A stretch of 64,000 nucleotides of DNA from Sulfobacillus thermosulfidooxidans. GTDB lineage: Bacteria; Bacillota; Sulfobacillia; Sulfobacillales; Sulfobacillaceae. Each line of letters begins with the position of its first letter. Position 1 is the first letter of the stretch. The notes beneath the pieces were generated by a model, which searched no databases, was not told where the DNA came from, and was given only the letters and a program-made list of their open reading frames with translations. A program made the translations under genes and the position numbers. This document shows positions 53,797-62,906 of this stretch, piece by piece. The stretch is from contig NZ_LGRO01000001.1 in assembly GCF_001280565.1 (NCBI RefSeq), positions 2,852,001-2,916,000 on the forward strand, written 5' to 3'.

Positions 53797-54177
53797 TCAC
53801 AAGAGGTGCACGACTCGTGCGACATTCTTGGTCTTTTTGTGCACACCACGCACGCTGACCTTCGAACCGACCTTGATTTGGCTGAGCTTTATTGGAGTCT
53901 TTTGCGCGCGGTATTTCGTATGAGACATCAAAAGAAATGTCCAGATGGTGTCCCTGGCAGTTTTGAGTACGAGTTGTGTCGACGAGATTTCTGACACTGT
54001 TCCTGTGACGCGAAGAATATGAGCATGGTGATGTGTTGGCCTTTTTGAAGATTTGTGTGCAATAGAGGTCTTGGTAGATGGCTGAGGAGGGCTCGACTGG
54101 GTCGAACCGCATCCCGCCAGGCTTAAAGGCAGGAGGGAAACAAATAGAATAGAAATTATCAAGCGACGAAAAAGCAT
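53797..54177 (-). CDS. Small lipoprotein
   Basis: 126 residues from ATG 54177; a TTG four codons earlier also exists. Lipoprotein signal FRRLIISILFVSLLPLSLAG followed by the lipid Cys (LAGC). A Ser/Pro/Thr-rich linker and a His run (THHHAHIL) lead into a beta-rich domain (VTGTVSEISSTQLVLKT, VGSKVSVRGV) resembling DUF5666/OB-like modules. Faces outward; function unknown. Convergent with the permease, 22 bases apart. Confidence 0.7.
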   Translation of the reverse strand: MLFRRLIISILFVSLLPLSLAGCGSTQSSPPQPSTKTSIAHKSSKRPTHHHAHILRVTGTVSEISSTQLVLKTARDTIWTFLLMSHTKYRAQKTPIKLSQIKVGSKVSVRGVHKKTKNVARVVHLL

Positions 54178-54392
54178 ATAGAATCTCAACCTTTCTCAAC
54201 TTGTTTAAGTCATGGGATCTTGAAGCGTTATCTACTCAGAGACGATGGGCTGTGACAGGACAGGACTTGCATGGCATAACCCATAGAACGCGAAAGATCT
54301 TAAGGGTAATGAGCTAAGTCGACGGGTGGTGCAATATTGCACGTGTCCTATAACAGAGACAAGCCATTGGCAGAAGGCACCAGTTTTTTGAT

Positions 54393-55565
54393 CTAACCAT
54401 CATACCGGAGGGCATGGATGGGATCTAAGGCTGAAGCTTTGATGGCGGGATAAAGGCCAAAAATCAGACCGACTGCCGTACTAAAGACAAAGCCCAGCAT
54501 TAGAGCTGCCGGAGAGAAGATGGCAGGGGTTTTCAAAATAACCGGGATAACACGCATAACGCCGAGACCCAAGAGAATACCCATTAACCCGCCTACCAAA
54601 CTCATTGCCATGGACTCTAAAAGAAACTGAAGAAGGATATCTTCGCGGGTGGCGCCAAGTGCTTGGCGGATACCAATTTCTCTCGTTCGTTCCGTCACCG
54701 AAACGAGCATGATATTCATGATGCCTATGCCCCCGACAATCAACGCCACGCCTGCGGTGCCCGCCAACAAGTCCGTGAAAGTGGCCCGTGTGGCTTGTAA
54801 AGTTTGAAGCACTTGATCCTCGGAGGCAACACTGACGGCACTCGTTGATCCGAATTGGTTGCTATAGAGATTGGTGAGATAATTGGCTGCCAAGTTGGCT
54901 TGGTCGGGGTTTTGCGCTTTCACGATCACCTGGCTCAATTGATTGGTTCCCAACAAGGATTCACTCACGGTAATCGGGATAAATATGGTGTTGTCTTGAC
55001 TGGCGCCAGGGCCCTCACCAACGGGATTAAGAACACCGACAACGCGAAATTGCTGGCCTAAGATCATAATGGATGATCCGATAGGATTCTCTCCATTAAA
55101 TAAAGAGGTGGCTTGATTGGCCCCTAAGACGGCGACAGGTTGATCCTGGCTGACCTCAAGTGATGTCAGAAAATGACCGGCTGCGATCGATACAGAACCT
55201 AGCTCAAGATAGCCGGCGGTCGTGCCGTCGATGGGCCCGCTGACTTGAGTGGATGGGGACAGGGTTGATATTTTGGCGCCTGCTGTCATCTCGGGAACGA
55301 CCACGTCCGAAAATGGCAAGACATGATGTATCAGGGTCGTTTCACTCATCGGGAACGGCGTGCCGGAGGCTGGCGACACAAACAATACGTTAGTTCCAAG
55401 GGTTTCAATCCGGGAGGTGACTAAAGACGATGCACCTTGACCAATGGCCACTAAGACAATCACGGCAGCCACTCCGATAATCACGCCTAACATTGTGAGA
55501 ATAGCCCGTAGTTTATTGCTCATTAATCCTAAGAAAGCTAGAATCAATCCATCTCGCCATGTCAT
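54393..55565 (-). CDS. MacB-like ABC transporter permease
   Basis: 390 residues. MacB/FtsX architecture: N-terminal membrane segment (LRAILTMLGVIIGVAAVIVL), large extracytoplasmic domain, and three C-terminal segments (GGIGIMNIMLVSVTERTREI, GIRQALGATREDI). ATG 55565 overlaps the ATPase gene by 4 bases. Mechanotransmission-type exporter core with the ATPase and adaptor next to it. Confidence 0.9.
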   Translation of the reverse strand: MTWRDGLILAFLGLMSNKLRAILTMLGVIIGVAAVIVLVAIGQGASSLVTSRIETLGTNVLFVSPASGTPFPMSETTLIHHVLPFSDVVVPEMTAGAKISTLSPSTQVSGPIDGTTAGYLELGSVSIAAGHFLTSLEVSQDQPVAVLGANQATSLFNGENPIGSSIMILGQQFRVVGVLNPVGEGPGASQDNTIFIPITVSESLLGTNQLSQVIVKAQNPDQANLAANYLTNLYSNQFGSTSAVSVASEDQVLQTLQATRATFTDLLAGTAGVALIVGGIGIMNIMLVSVTERTREIGIRQALGATREDILLQFLLESMAMSLVGGLMGILLGLGVMRVIPVILKTPAIFSPAALMLGFVFSTAVGLIFGLYPAIKASALDPIHALRYDG

Positions 55566-56251
55566 GGTGTCTGTTTCACCTCACGTGTCGTCAATATCAC
55601 TTGCCCATCTGCGATCTGGATTTTTTGATGGCAGCTTTGGGCGATTTCCTGGCTGTGTGTGACAATGACCACAGTTTTTCCCTGATGATTTAAGTGTGTC
55701 AGCAAATCCATGATCTCTAAGCCCGTCGCATGATCCAAGTTGCCAGTGGGCTCATCGGCCAAAATCAACGGAGGGTCCCCAATCAGCGCCCGCGCAATGG
55801 CCACACGCTGCTGTTGGCCCCCGGATAATTGCGAGGGGCGGTGATGAAGTCTATGAGCTAAGCCAACTTGCTCTAAGGCCGTTTTGGCCTGTTGTCGGCG
55901 CCGGGATAAGGGCACACCCCGGTACACCAGGGGCAATGCCACATTATCTAGAGCGGTTAATCCTGGAATCAGCTGAAACGATTGGAACACAAAGCCAATG
56001 GTGTCATTGCGCTTGTGGGCCCATTGTTCGCGGCTAAAATGGCTGACATCTTCACCTCCTAACCAGTATTCTCCGCGAGTGGGGGTATCGAGCCCTCCTA
56101 AAATGTTGAGGAGGGTGGTTTTGCCCGAACCGGATGGTCCTACGATCGCGGCGAGCATGCCTTTGGGAATTTCAAATGTGATGTCTTTAAGGACCGGATA
56201 GACTTCTTTGCCGAGATGATAGTCTTTATAAACTGAGATGAGACGAATCAT
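55562..56251 (-). CDS. MacB/LolD-type ABC transporter ATPase
   Basis: 229 residues. Walker [18 protein letters not shown]-loop GFVFQSFQL, signature [16 protein letters not shown], Walker [14 protein letters not shown] and switch His in VVIVTHSQE. Overlaps both neighbours by 4 bases, so adaptor, ATPase and permease are translationally coupled. Confidence 0.93.
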   Translation of the reverse strand: MIRLISVYKDYHLGKEVYPVLKDITFEIPKGMLAAIVGPSGSGKTTLLNILGGLDTPTRGEYWLGGEDVSHFSREQWAHKRNDTIGFVFQSFQLIPGLTALDNVALPLVYRGVPLSRRRQQAKTALEQVGLAHRLHHRPSQLSGGQQQRVAIARALIGDPPLILADEPTGNLDHATGLEIMDLLTHLNHQGKTVVIVTHSQEIAQSCHQKIQIADGQVILTTREVKQTP

Positions 56252-57729
56252 TTTGATCCGCCTTTCCTTCCCGCGGCTTTCCCTTTATGAAGAGCTCTGC
56301 CTTTGGCTTTGAGATGGAGTTTCCCACTGGGTGAGGTCAATACGGCGGTAATGACCTGGTCGTGCACTTTTAACCGCTTGGATTTGACGGCAGCTGTGGT
56401 GGCATTTTCCAAAAGCACATGGACGGGGATGCGCGTTACCTGTCCACTTGAAGCTAATACTTCGACAAAATTGTGGGAACCCCGGCTATGAAGACTGGCT
56501 AGAGGAACTAATAGAGCATTATGCACTGTTTTGACCACGATGGAAACTTGTGCACTCATGCCGTAGCGGATACCGCCCACATTGTTCAATGTCACATTTA
56601 CAGGAAAATTGGCAACCCCGTTGCTGTAATTGCCGATAGGGGCAATGCTTTGAACAGTGCCCGAAACCGCTTTTCCAACCAGGGCCGGTAAACTTACTGA
56701 GACGCTTTGACCCGGATGAATCAAATTAATTTGGGTTTCTGGGATGGGGACGGTAACCATCTTGGTCTCGCTGTCTAAGGTCAATAATTTAGCGCCGGCC
56801 TGGGCGGAAGAATTTAACATTGTGACCTCGCCAGAGAAAGGCGCCTTGATCACCAGGTTCGCTAACGCCTGCTGTTCTTGCAGAAGTGTTTGTTGGTCCC
56901 GTTCCAGTTGGGCTTTAGCTTGATCTAAACTCGCTGCAAGTTGCGATTGGCTATCTTGTGACATGATTTTGTCTAACGCCGCTTGTAAGCCGGCGACTTG
57001 ACTTTCGTCACCCAAAATTTTGCTGGTTAAACTGGGGGACGAAAGCGTCAGAATCGTTGTGCCCGTGGTGATTTGTTGGCCTACGGTCACGTTCACGCTC
57101 TGAACAGTTCCTTGACACGGGGAGACAATTGTCTTACCTCCCACAGTTGCGAGCACTTGTCCTGACGAAACGCTTTCGCCCACGGGAGCGACTTGCGTCA
57201 GGGTTCCTGCGACAGGGGAGGTGATGACACCTTGGGACTTTGCCTGAGCTAACTGGTCTTCAGCTTGTTGCAGATTATCTTCGGCTTGGGTAATACTGGC
57301 TTGTTGAGCCGCCCTATAGGTGGAAGAGGATAGGAGATTCACTTGGTTTTGATCATTTAAAACGGCAGCATTTTGCGCGGCCACTTGACTGGCCAGGGCC
57401 GGATCGCTGAAGGTTGCAAGAATTTGCCCCGAGTTTACACTTTGTCCTAAGCTCACATTTAGTTGGCTTAAAGAGGCGTTAGCCGGAATTGAGACAGTAT
57501 AAGTTTCAACCGGCACGATTTCTCCGGTGGCCGAATCGGTTTGCGATAAGTTGCCTTTTTGCACCATTGCTGTGAGAAATTTTGCGGGAGCCGGCGGACG
57601 GGTTGACCGAATGACAATGTAGGTAAGAGCCGACAGGACCAATAGGGTTCCCCCAGCTAATATCACGACACGCCGGTATGGGAGAATACGTTTTTTCAGA
57701 GATGATGCGGGTATATTCTGATGGATCAT
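56248..57729 (-). CDS. HlyD/RND-type membrane-fusion adaptor
   Basis: 493 residues from ATG 57729 (GGGGAG, 7-base spacing). One N-terminal membrane anchor (VVILAGGTLLVLSALTYIVI), two biotinyl-lipoyl half motifs (PANASLSQLNVSLGQSVNSG, APVGESVSSGQVLATVGG), a coiled coil (LAASLDQAKAQLERDQQTLL) and beta-barrel domains; a basic tail rich in Lys/Gly ends it. A third lipoyl-like repeat (VQSVNVTVGQQITTGTTIL) makes the hairpin longer than usual. Works as the extracellular adaptor of the MacB-like exporter; in a monoderm cell this resembles peptide-efflux systems. Confidence 0.88.
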   Translation of the reverse strand: MIHQNIPASSLKKRILPYRRVVILAGGTLLVLSALTYIVIRSTRPPAPAKFLTAMVQKGNLSQTDSATGEIVPVETYTVSIPANASLSQLNVSLGQSVNSGQILATFSDPALASQVAAQNAAVLNDQNQVNLLSSSTYRAAQQASITQAEDNLQQAEDQLAQAKSQGVITSPVAGTLTQVAPVGESVSSGQVLATVGGKTIVSPCQGTVQSVNVTVGQQITTGTTILTLSSPSLTSKILGDESQVAGLQAALDKIMSQDSQSQLAASLDQAKAQLERDQQTLLQEQQALANLVIKAPFSGEVTMLNSSAQAGAKLLTLDSETKMVTVPIPETQINLIHPGQSVSVSLPALVGKAVSGTVQSIAPIGNYSNGVANFPVNVTLNNVGGIRYGMSAQVSIVVKTVHNALLVPLASLHSRGSHNFVEVLASSGQVTRIPVHVLLENATTAAVKSKRLKVHDQVITAVLTSPSGKLHLKAKGRALHKGKAAGRKGGSK

Positions 57730-58070
57730 AATCAAGCTCCCCTAGGCCCTATAAGGGTCTCATAAAATTACTGACAACATACAAAAATGGAAAACCTATT
57801 CATAAGGGTACTTTCATCAGATTGAAAAAACTACAAGGGAATCCTGAAGAAACACTGAATTTAATTCGCCAATCGAACGAATAATCCAGCATGCACTCAA
57901 TTGACAGTAATTAAAAGGCGAGAATAAAAGTCACAATTAAAAATTGTTGACGGCCTAATGCGATACGTGTCAACTTTCAAAAAGAGCAATGATTTGTAAA
58001 GGTGCACAAAAATTTAGGAAATCGCGCTAGTTATAATGAGTTAATAAAATAAACATTGGGGGATTGCATG
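57730..58070. promoter_or_regulatory. Divergent promoter region of efflux operon and nirBD
   Basis: About 340 AT-rich bases. TATAAT at 58032-58037 is a good -10 candidate for nirB, 33 bases before the ATG at 58071, though no matching -35 at standard spacing is seen, which fits an activator-dependent promoter. GGGGGA at 58058 is the ribosome site. Confidence 0.45.
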
Positions 58071-60473
58071 ATGAAGCGTTTGGTAATTATTGGACATGGT
58101 ATGGCAGCAACCCGTCTTGCTGAACGAATTGTGGACATTGCCCCCAATATGTATGAAATAAGCATCATTGGTGAAGAAAGATTTCTTGGATATGATCGTA
58201 TCCAGTTGTCTCATGTACTGTCTGGAAATGTTAATCCTACCGGTTTATTGCTTAAAGACGAACAATGGTATCACGATCATGGCATTACTGTGAAAACCCA
58301 CCATAAAGTTATCGAGCTGCATCTGAAAGACAAAAAGATACGAACGGAGCAAGGTTTTGAATTTGCATATGACGAGTTAGTACTGGCAACGGGATCATCA
58401 GCCTTACGGATTCCCGTTCCGGGTGCTCATCTTCCCGGAGTGATGACTTTTCGGTCTTTAGATGATTGCGAAACGATGATTCAAATGGCGCGACAGCAAC
58501 GAAATGCCGTTGTGATTGGTGGAGGATTATTGGGTTTGGAAGCTGCTCATGGTCTGAATGCATTGGGAATGAACGTCACGGTCGTACACGCCGTCTCCAC
58601 ACTCATGGAACGCCAATTGGACTGGCACGCAGGCAAACTATTAGAGCGTGAACTGCGTAATCAGGGCATTGAGGTAGCCATGGATGCAAAGACCACTGCG
58701 ATCCATGGTGATCATCATGTTGAGTTCGTGGAGTTATCGGATGGGCGTAGGATTCAGGCGGATTTAGTTGTCATGGCAGTGGGGATTAAACCCAACGTGG
58801 ATTTGGCTAAAGCATCAGGAATTGTTGTGAATCGTGGAATTGTAGTCGATGACTTCATGCGAACGTCGGAGGCTCATGTGTGGGCCGTCGGAGAATGTGC
58901 CGAGCATGCTGGCGTCATTTATGGGATTGTTGCACCGCTCTATGAACAGGTTGAAGTATTGGCGAAAAAACTAGCGCAAATTCCCGTAGAGTCCTATAAA
59001 GGATCCGTGCCAGTCACCAAATTAAAGGTCTCGGGCGTCGAAGTATTTTCGGCTGGTGACTTTCAAGACGATGACCACTCTAACACATTGGTGATGATGG
59101 ATGGTTTGAGGAATCGCTACAAAAAAGCGGTGTTCCGCCAGAAACAACTTACAGGAGTTATCCTCTACGGAGATACGACGCATAGTGCTAGATACTCTTC
59201 ATTAATACGTCAAGGGGCAACATGGGAAGACCTCGAAAAGGCTGGCCTTTGGGGAGATAAGGCGGAATCCGCATCCGTATCGACTGTAGAGACATGGAAC
59301 AATGACGATATTGTTTGTGGATGCATGGGCGTTACTAAAGGGACCATTTTGAATGCGATCAAGACAAAAGGATTGAGTTCTGTTGACGAGATTCGGCTAA
59401 ATACCGGAGCTTCGCGGTCATGTGGAAGTTGTCGTTCTCTCGTTGGCCAATTACTGACGTATGTGACGGGGAATCAAGTCGAAGATTCTAACCGGCTGTG
59501 TGCCTGTACGGATTTAACGCATGAGATGGTTGTCGAAGCAATTCGTTCGTACCATCTCTATCAGGTTCATGACGTCATGAAACAATTGAAATGGAAAAAC
59601 TCCGAAGGATGTTCAAAATGTCGCCCCGCTCTGAATTATTATGTACGCATGGTGTGGCCTGCTAAGGCAGACGACGATCCCCAGTCGCGTCTTGTTAATG
59701 AACGTCTTCACGCCAATATTCAGCGAGATGGAACATTTTCTGTCGTTCCCCGAATTTATGGTGGGGTAACTAATTCCGAACAATTAAGGAAAATTGCTGA
59801 CGTCGCTGATAAATATCATGTTCCCATGATCAAGATTACGGGGGGTCAACGTATTGACCTGTTGGGAGTTCGCAAAGAAGATTTACCGGCTGTCTGGGAA
59901 GATCTTGGTATGACTTCTGGCTACGCATATGGAAAAGCCATGCGAACCGTGAAAACATGTGTGGGAACCGAATTTTGCCGTTTCGGGACACAAGATGCCA
60001 TAGGTGCTGGAATTCGCCTCGAACATGCCTTAGAAGGACTAGATACGCCTCATAAGGTCAAAATGGCTGTATCGGGTTGCCCACGAAATTGTGCGGAGTC
60101 GACCGTCAAAGATGTTGGAGTCATAGGGGTCGAAGGCGGTTTTGATCTTTTTGTCGGGGGCAATGGCGGAGCTAAGGTGCGTGCGGCCGATTTTCTTATA
60201 CGTGTACGGACAGAAGATGAAGTTGAAGAATGGGCATTGGCCTTTTTACAGTATTACCGGGAAAATGCCCGGTATATGGAACGAACCGCAACATGGGTTG
60301 AACGAGTAGGAATCGAAGAAATTCGTAAGACTTTAGAAAACACTGAACAACGCGTTGCTTATGCCCAGCGGTTACGAGACACGTTATCACGGTGGCGTGA
60401 TCCGTGGCAAAGGATTGTGAGTACGGATGAAGAGCGTCGTTACTTCCAGACTGTGCACATTCAACCATTTTAA
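58071..60473 (+). CDS. nirB: Nitrite reductase (NAD(P)H) large subunit
   Basis: 800 residues from ATG 58071 (GGGGGA, 7-base spacing; the ATG three bases earlier is also possible). FAD/NAD-binding half (LVIIGHGMAATRLAERI, VVIGGGLLGLEAAHGL), two BFD-type 2Fe-2S segments (DIVCGCMGVTKG...SCGSC; CACTDL...CSKC), ferredoxin-like half-domain (GGVTNSEQLRKIADVADKY) and the 4Fe-4S/sirohaem site (TCVGTEFCRFGTQDA, VSGCPRNCAEST). Reduces nitrite to ammonia in the cytoplasm with NirD. Length is typical. Confidence 0.95.
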   Translation: MKRLVIIGHGMAATRLAERIVDIAPNMYEISIIGEERFLGYDRIQLSHVLSGNVNPTGLLLKDEQWYHDHGITVKTHHKVIELHLKDKKIRTEQGFEFAYDELVLATGSSALRIPVPGAHLPGVMTFRSLDDCETMIQMARQQRNAVVIGGGLLGLEAAHGLNALGMNVTVVHAVSTLMERQLDWHAGKLLERELRNQGIEVAMDAKTTAIHGDHHVEFVELSDGRRIQADLVVMAVGIKPNVDLAKASGIVVNRGIVVDDFMRTSEAHVWAVGECAEHAGVIYGIVAPLYEQVEVLAKKLAQIPVESYKGSVPVTKLKVSGVEVFSAGDFQDDDHSNTLVMMDGLRNRYKKAVFRQKQLTGVILYGDTTHSARYSSLIRQGATWEDLEKAGLWGDKAESASVSTVETWNNDDIVCGCMGVTKGTILNAIKTKGLSSVDEIRLNTGASRSCGSCRSLVGQLLTYVTGNQVEDSNRLCACTDLTHEMVVEAIRSYHLYQVHDVMKQLKWKNSEGCSKCRPALNYYVRMVWPAKADDDPQSRLVNERLHANIQRDGTFSVVPRIYGGVTNSEQLRKIADVADKYHVPMIKITGGQRIDLLGVRKEDLPAVWEDLGMTSGYAYGKAMRTVKTCVGTEFCRFGTQDAIGAGIRLEHALEGLDTPHKVKMAVSGCPRNCAESTVKDVGVIGVEGGFDLFVGGNGGAKVRAADFLIRVRTEDEVEEWALAFLQYYRENARYMERTATWVERVGIEEIRKTLENTEQRVAYAQRLRDTLSRWRDPWQRIVSTDEERRYFQTVHIQPF

Positions 60474-60526
60474 AAAGTAAGCAACAGGATAATCAAAATC
60501 TCTTGGTAAAGGAGATGTTTTGCACC

Positions 60527-60892
60527 ATGGCATGGATTAAAGTCTTGCGGGTTTCTGACGTGGCACCACAAACGGGACGGAAGGTGGTTGTAGGAAATTG
60601 CCATCTTGCCATATTCCGGCTACGGGACGGTACCCTTCGAGCCATCGCTAATCAGTGCCCCCATCGACAAGGGTCACTGGCTGATGGGATTGTTAGTGGG
60701 CACCACGTGTATTGTCCGCTCCATGATTGGAAAATCAATTTGAATAGCGGTTGTGCTGAAGCTCCCGATCAGGGGGAGACTAGTATTTTTGCCGTAAAAG
60801 TCGTTGAGGATCATGTTTACATTGAATTAGACGATATGGCGTTGGCTATGTGCACAGGTGTCTCACAACCGGTATTCTCTCAATCTGAATAA
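60527..60892 (+). CDS. nirD: Nitrite reductase small subunit, Rieske-type
   Basis: 121 residues from ATG 60527 (AAAGGAG upstream). Rieske 2Fe-2S ligands are intact: NQCPHRQGSLADG (C-x-H) and VYCPLHDWKINL (C-x-x-H). Partner of NirB, 53 bases downstream of it. The last 13 bases overlap the convergent TrpD-like gene. Confidence 0.93.
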   Translation: MAWIKVLRVSDVAPQTGRKVVVGNCHLAIFRLRDGTLRAIANQCPHRQGSLADGIVSGHHVYCPLHDWKINLNSGCAEAPDQGETSIFAVKVVEDHVYIELDDMALAMCTGVSQPVFSQSE

Positions 60893-61938
60893 GGTTTCCA
60901 TGCTTGCCACCTTTGGAGTATCTTTTGGGCTTGCCCTGTGTCTAAGAGGTAGCGGGCCAACTCCACGCCTTGCTGCCAAGTGGATGTACAGCGCGAAAAC
61001 CATAACCGCACTCCGGCATTATACACGACTAGATCACGCAAGGGATGAGGATTTCCGGATATTATATGGAGTATCGCCTGAGCTTGTTCGGATGGAGAAA
61101 GGTTTATGCGATTTATTGTTGGCATTAATCCCATTTCCCCGGGATTAATAGTTATTTCTTCCGTATGGTCACGTGTGACTTTCCATAGAACACTGGGACG
61201 GTGAACATAGAGATCTTCGGAACCTTCTACTCCTTGTACCATCAAAATTTCTTGATATGTGATCCGGGATAACAGACCGAAAATGGCTCGACGCTGTGTG
61301 AGATGAAAAATTCCTATGATAAGACGCGCGTGATTGGCCGGATTTAACGTCTTTTCAACGGTATTCAATAATGTCCGAAAGTATAGTTCTTCCCGGATTG
61401 GCCGGAGTCGTCGAAGAGGAGCACACACGGCTTCCACATCGAGAAATGAGATGCCAAGCTGTTGATAAGTGCACTGAATATCTTGTGCACTGGTACCCAA
61501 CGGCAAGTGAAGAGCCGTTAAGACATCAAAAAGCCCTGTGCCTTTTTTAGGAGGCAGGGGGCTTTTGACGCCGTGAAGTAATATGGGAACGCCTGCAGCA
61601 CGAACAATCAGAGCGGCCGGGATGGTTGCAAAAAAACTATTTTGTCTACCATCGAACGGGCCAGCCGCATCAAGACCTTGAACAATTCGCCCGGAATCCG
61701 AATTAAGTGTCACAACATGTAAGCGCAATGCATTAGAAAAGGCGAACAGCTCCTCAGAAGATTCCGTCTTAATGCGTTCGCTAGCTAAAAATGCACCAAT
61801 TTGGGCAGGAGTAGCTTTGTTCTCAATGATATACCGAGCAGCCAAGTGGGCTTCTTCTAACGTGAGATCGCGAGAACCTTTTCGTCCCCGTGCGATTTCT
61901 TTTAGTAGATCGGAAAATTGTAACTCCACAGTTCGCAT
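60880..61938 (-). CDS. TrpD-like (YbiB-type) phosphoribosyltransferase-family protein
   Basis: 352 residues from ATG 61938 (GAGGA upstream). Homologous to anthranilate phosphoribosyltransferase over its length: N-terminal helical domain (LTLEEAHLAARYIIENKATP, QIGAFLASERIKTESSEEL) and a Rossmann-like domain. The usual TrpD GTGGD loop is replaced by GLDAAGPFDGRQNSFF, so classic PRPP-anthranilate chemistry is unlikely; it belongs with TrpD2/YbiB nucleic-acid-binding paralogues. Flanked by nitrite genes, perhaps with an unknown role there. Confidence 0.8.
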   Translation of the reverse strand: MRTVELQFSDLLKEIARGRKGSRDLTLEEAHLAARYIIENKATPAQIGAFLASERIKTESSEELFAFSNALRLHVVTLNSDSGRIVQGLDAAGPFDGRQNSFFATIPAALIVRAAGVPILLHGVKSPLPPKKGTGLFDVLTALHLPLGTSAQDIQCTYQQLGISFLDVEAVCAPLRRLRPIREELYFRTLLNTVEKTLNPANHARLIIGIFHLTQRRAIFGLLSRITYQEILMVQGVEGSEDLYVHRPSVLWKVTRDHTEEITINPGEMGLMPTINRINLSPSEQAQAILHIISGNPHPLRDLVVYNAGVRLWFSRCTSTWQQGVELARYLLDTGQAQKILQRWQAWKPYSD

Positions 61939-62059
61939 CGTTCCTCATTTCTGGGATAGGTAAAAACATTAAAATCACGTCTTGTCAAATGGGTGTGAAA
62001 AGCGCCGTTTCCTGAGAGCTGTCTCAGTGCGTTGTTTTTCGGCTTCTGCAGGTAATTTC
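61939..62059. promoter_or_regulatory. Upstream region of the TrpD-like gene
   Basis: Short AT-rich upstream region that probably holds the TrpD-like gene promoter before the transposase relic begins. Nothing definite seen. Confidence 0.3.
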
Positions 62060-62718
62060 TGCCGCGCGTCCGCCTCGGACTACAGTTTTTCCATAGACAT
62101 TTGACTGAAATACCCCCGGGGAACGCGGCGGACTCCGCGGAGGCCTTGGATGACAAGATGCCGCAGAAAGGCGGTTCAGATGGGGCCCTCTTCACGGAGA
62201 CCGAAGTCAAACCCCAAGTTCTCGTGGCCCCCCGACGGGGTGACGCCAGTCGCGACTACGAAGGCCATGCTGACGACACGGTCGCCGTCGCGCACTTTCA
62301 GATGGGTACGGCCCCTCCCAAGGACGTTGTTTGAACTGAGTGAGGCACTCGTCGAGACCTTGGCACAGCGAGGACACCTGTGATTGGCTGATGCCCATCA
62401 TGCCCAATAATTGCACCAACTGATCCCCTGTGCGTGTCCTGACGCACGTAGGTCTCTTGAATGATCCCGACGAGGGTTTTCCCCACTGCGCCGCCGGGAT
62501 TCGAGAAATTCGGAATAGTCGGTCCCCTGCAGGAGCTTGGGAATGGCGAATCGAATCGTGCCGACGCGGGTATCCCACGTCCGGGAGCGATAGCCATTTC
62601 GACGGTTGGTGCGGGTTTCGGTCCGCTCATGCGGACCGGCGCCCATGTGCAGCGTTCCAACGCCTCGCGCAGGAATCCGTATGGTCGGATAGACGCCTTG
62701 CGTAATAGATCGAGTCAT
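62060..62718 (-). pseudogene. IS256-type (Mutator) transposase relic
   Basis: On the minus strand, pieces of an IS256-family transposase appear in order but in different frames: HERTETRTNRRNGYRSRTWD and VGTIRFAIPKLLQGTDYSEF (from ~62650), then LVQLLGMMGISQSQVSSLCQ, then HLKVRDGDRVVSMAFVVATG and ENLGFDFGLREEGPI ending in TGA, then AFLRHLVIQGLRGVRRV joined directly to YFSQMSMEKL from the protein C-terminus. Several frameshifts, an internal stop and a large internal deletion make it dead. It is GC-rich compared with its surroundings, as expected of imported DNA. Confidence 0.75.
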
Positions 62719-62735
62719 GGCACACTAGGGGTAGT

Positions 62736-62794
62736 CATCCCATTCGGAATCTCCTTATAGATTTTCACCGATCTCTAGGAAACCGAATGGGATG
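62736..62794. repeat. 12-bp inverted repeat beside the IS256 relic
   Basis: CATCCCATTCGG (62736-62747) and CCGAATGGGATG (62783-62794) are perfect inverse copies, 35 bases apart, just upstream of the transposase start. Could be an IS end nested against another copy, or a hairpin that shields the transposase from outside transcription. Confidence 0.5.
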
Positions 62795-62841
62795 CCGTAT
62801 TGTCCAAACAAAATCTGGAAACGCAGGTGATTCAGTCCGCG

Positions 62842-62871
62842 CCTGCCCCTCGGCTGCGCATTCGGGGCAGG
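62842..62871. terminator. GC hairpin after the NarK-like gene
   Basis: CCTGCCCC (62842-62849) and GGGGCAGG (62864-62871) form an 8-bp GC stem 36 bases beyond the stop of the minus-strand transporter gene. No T-run follows, so terminator function is only likely. Confidence 0.4.
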
Positions 62872-62906
62872 ATCCCCAAATTTACACCTTGTCAGTATGC
62901 GGGATA

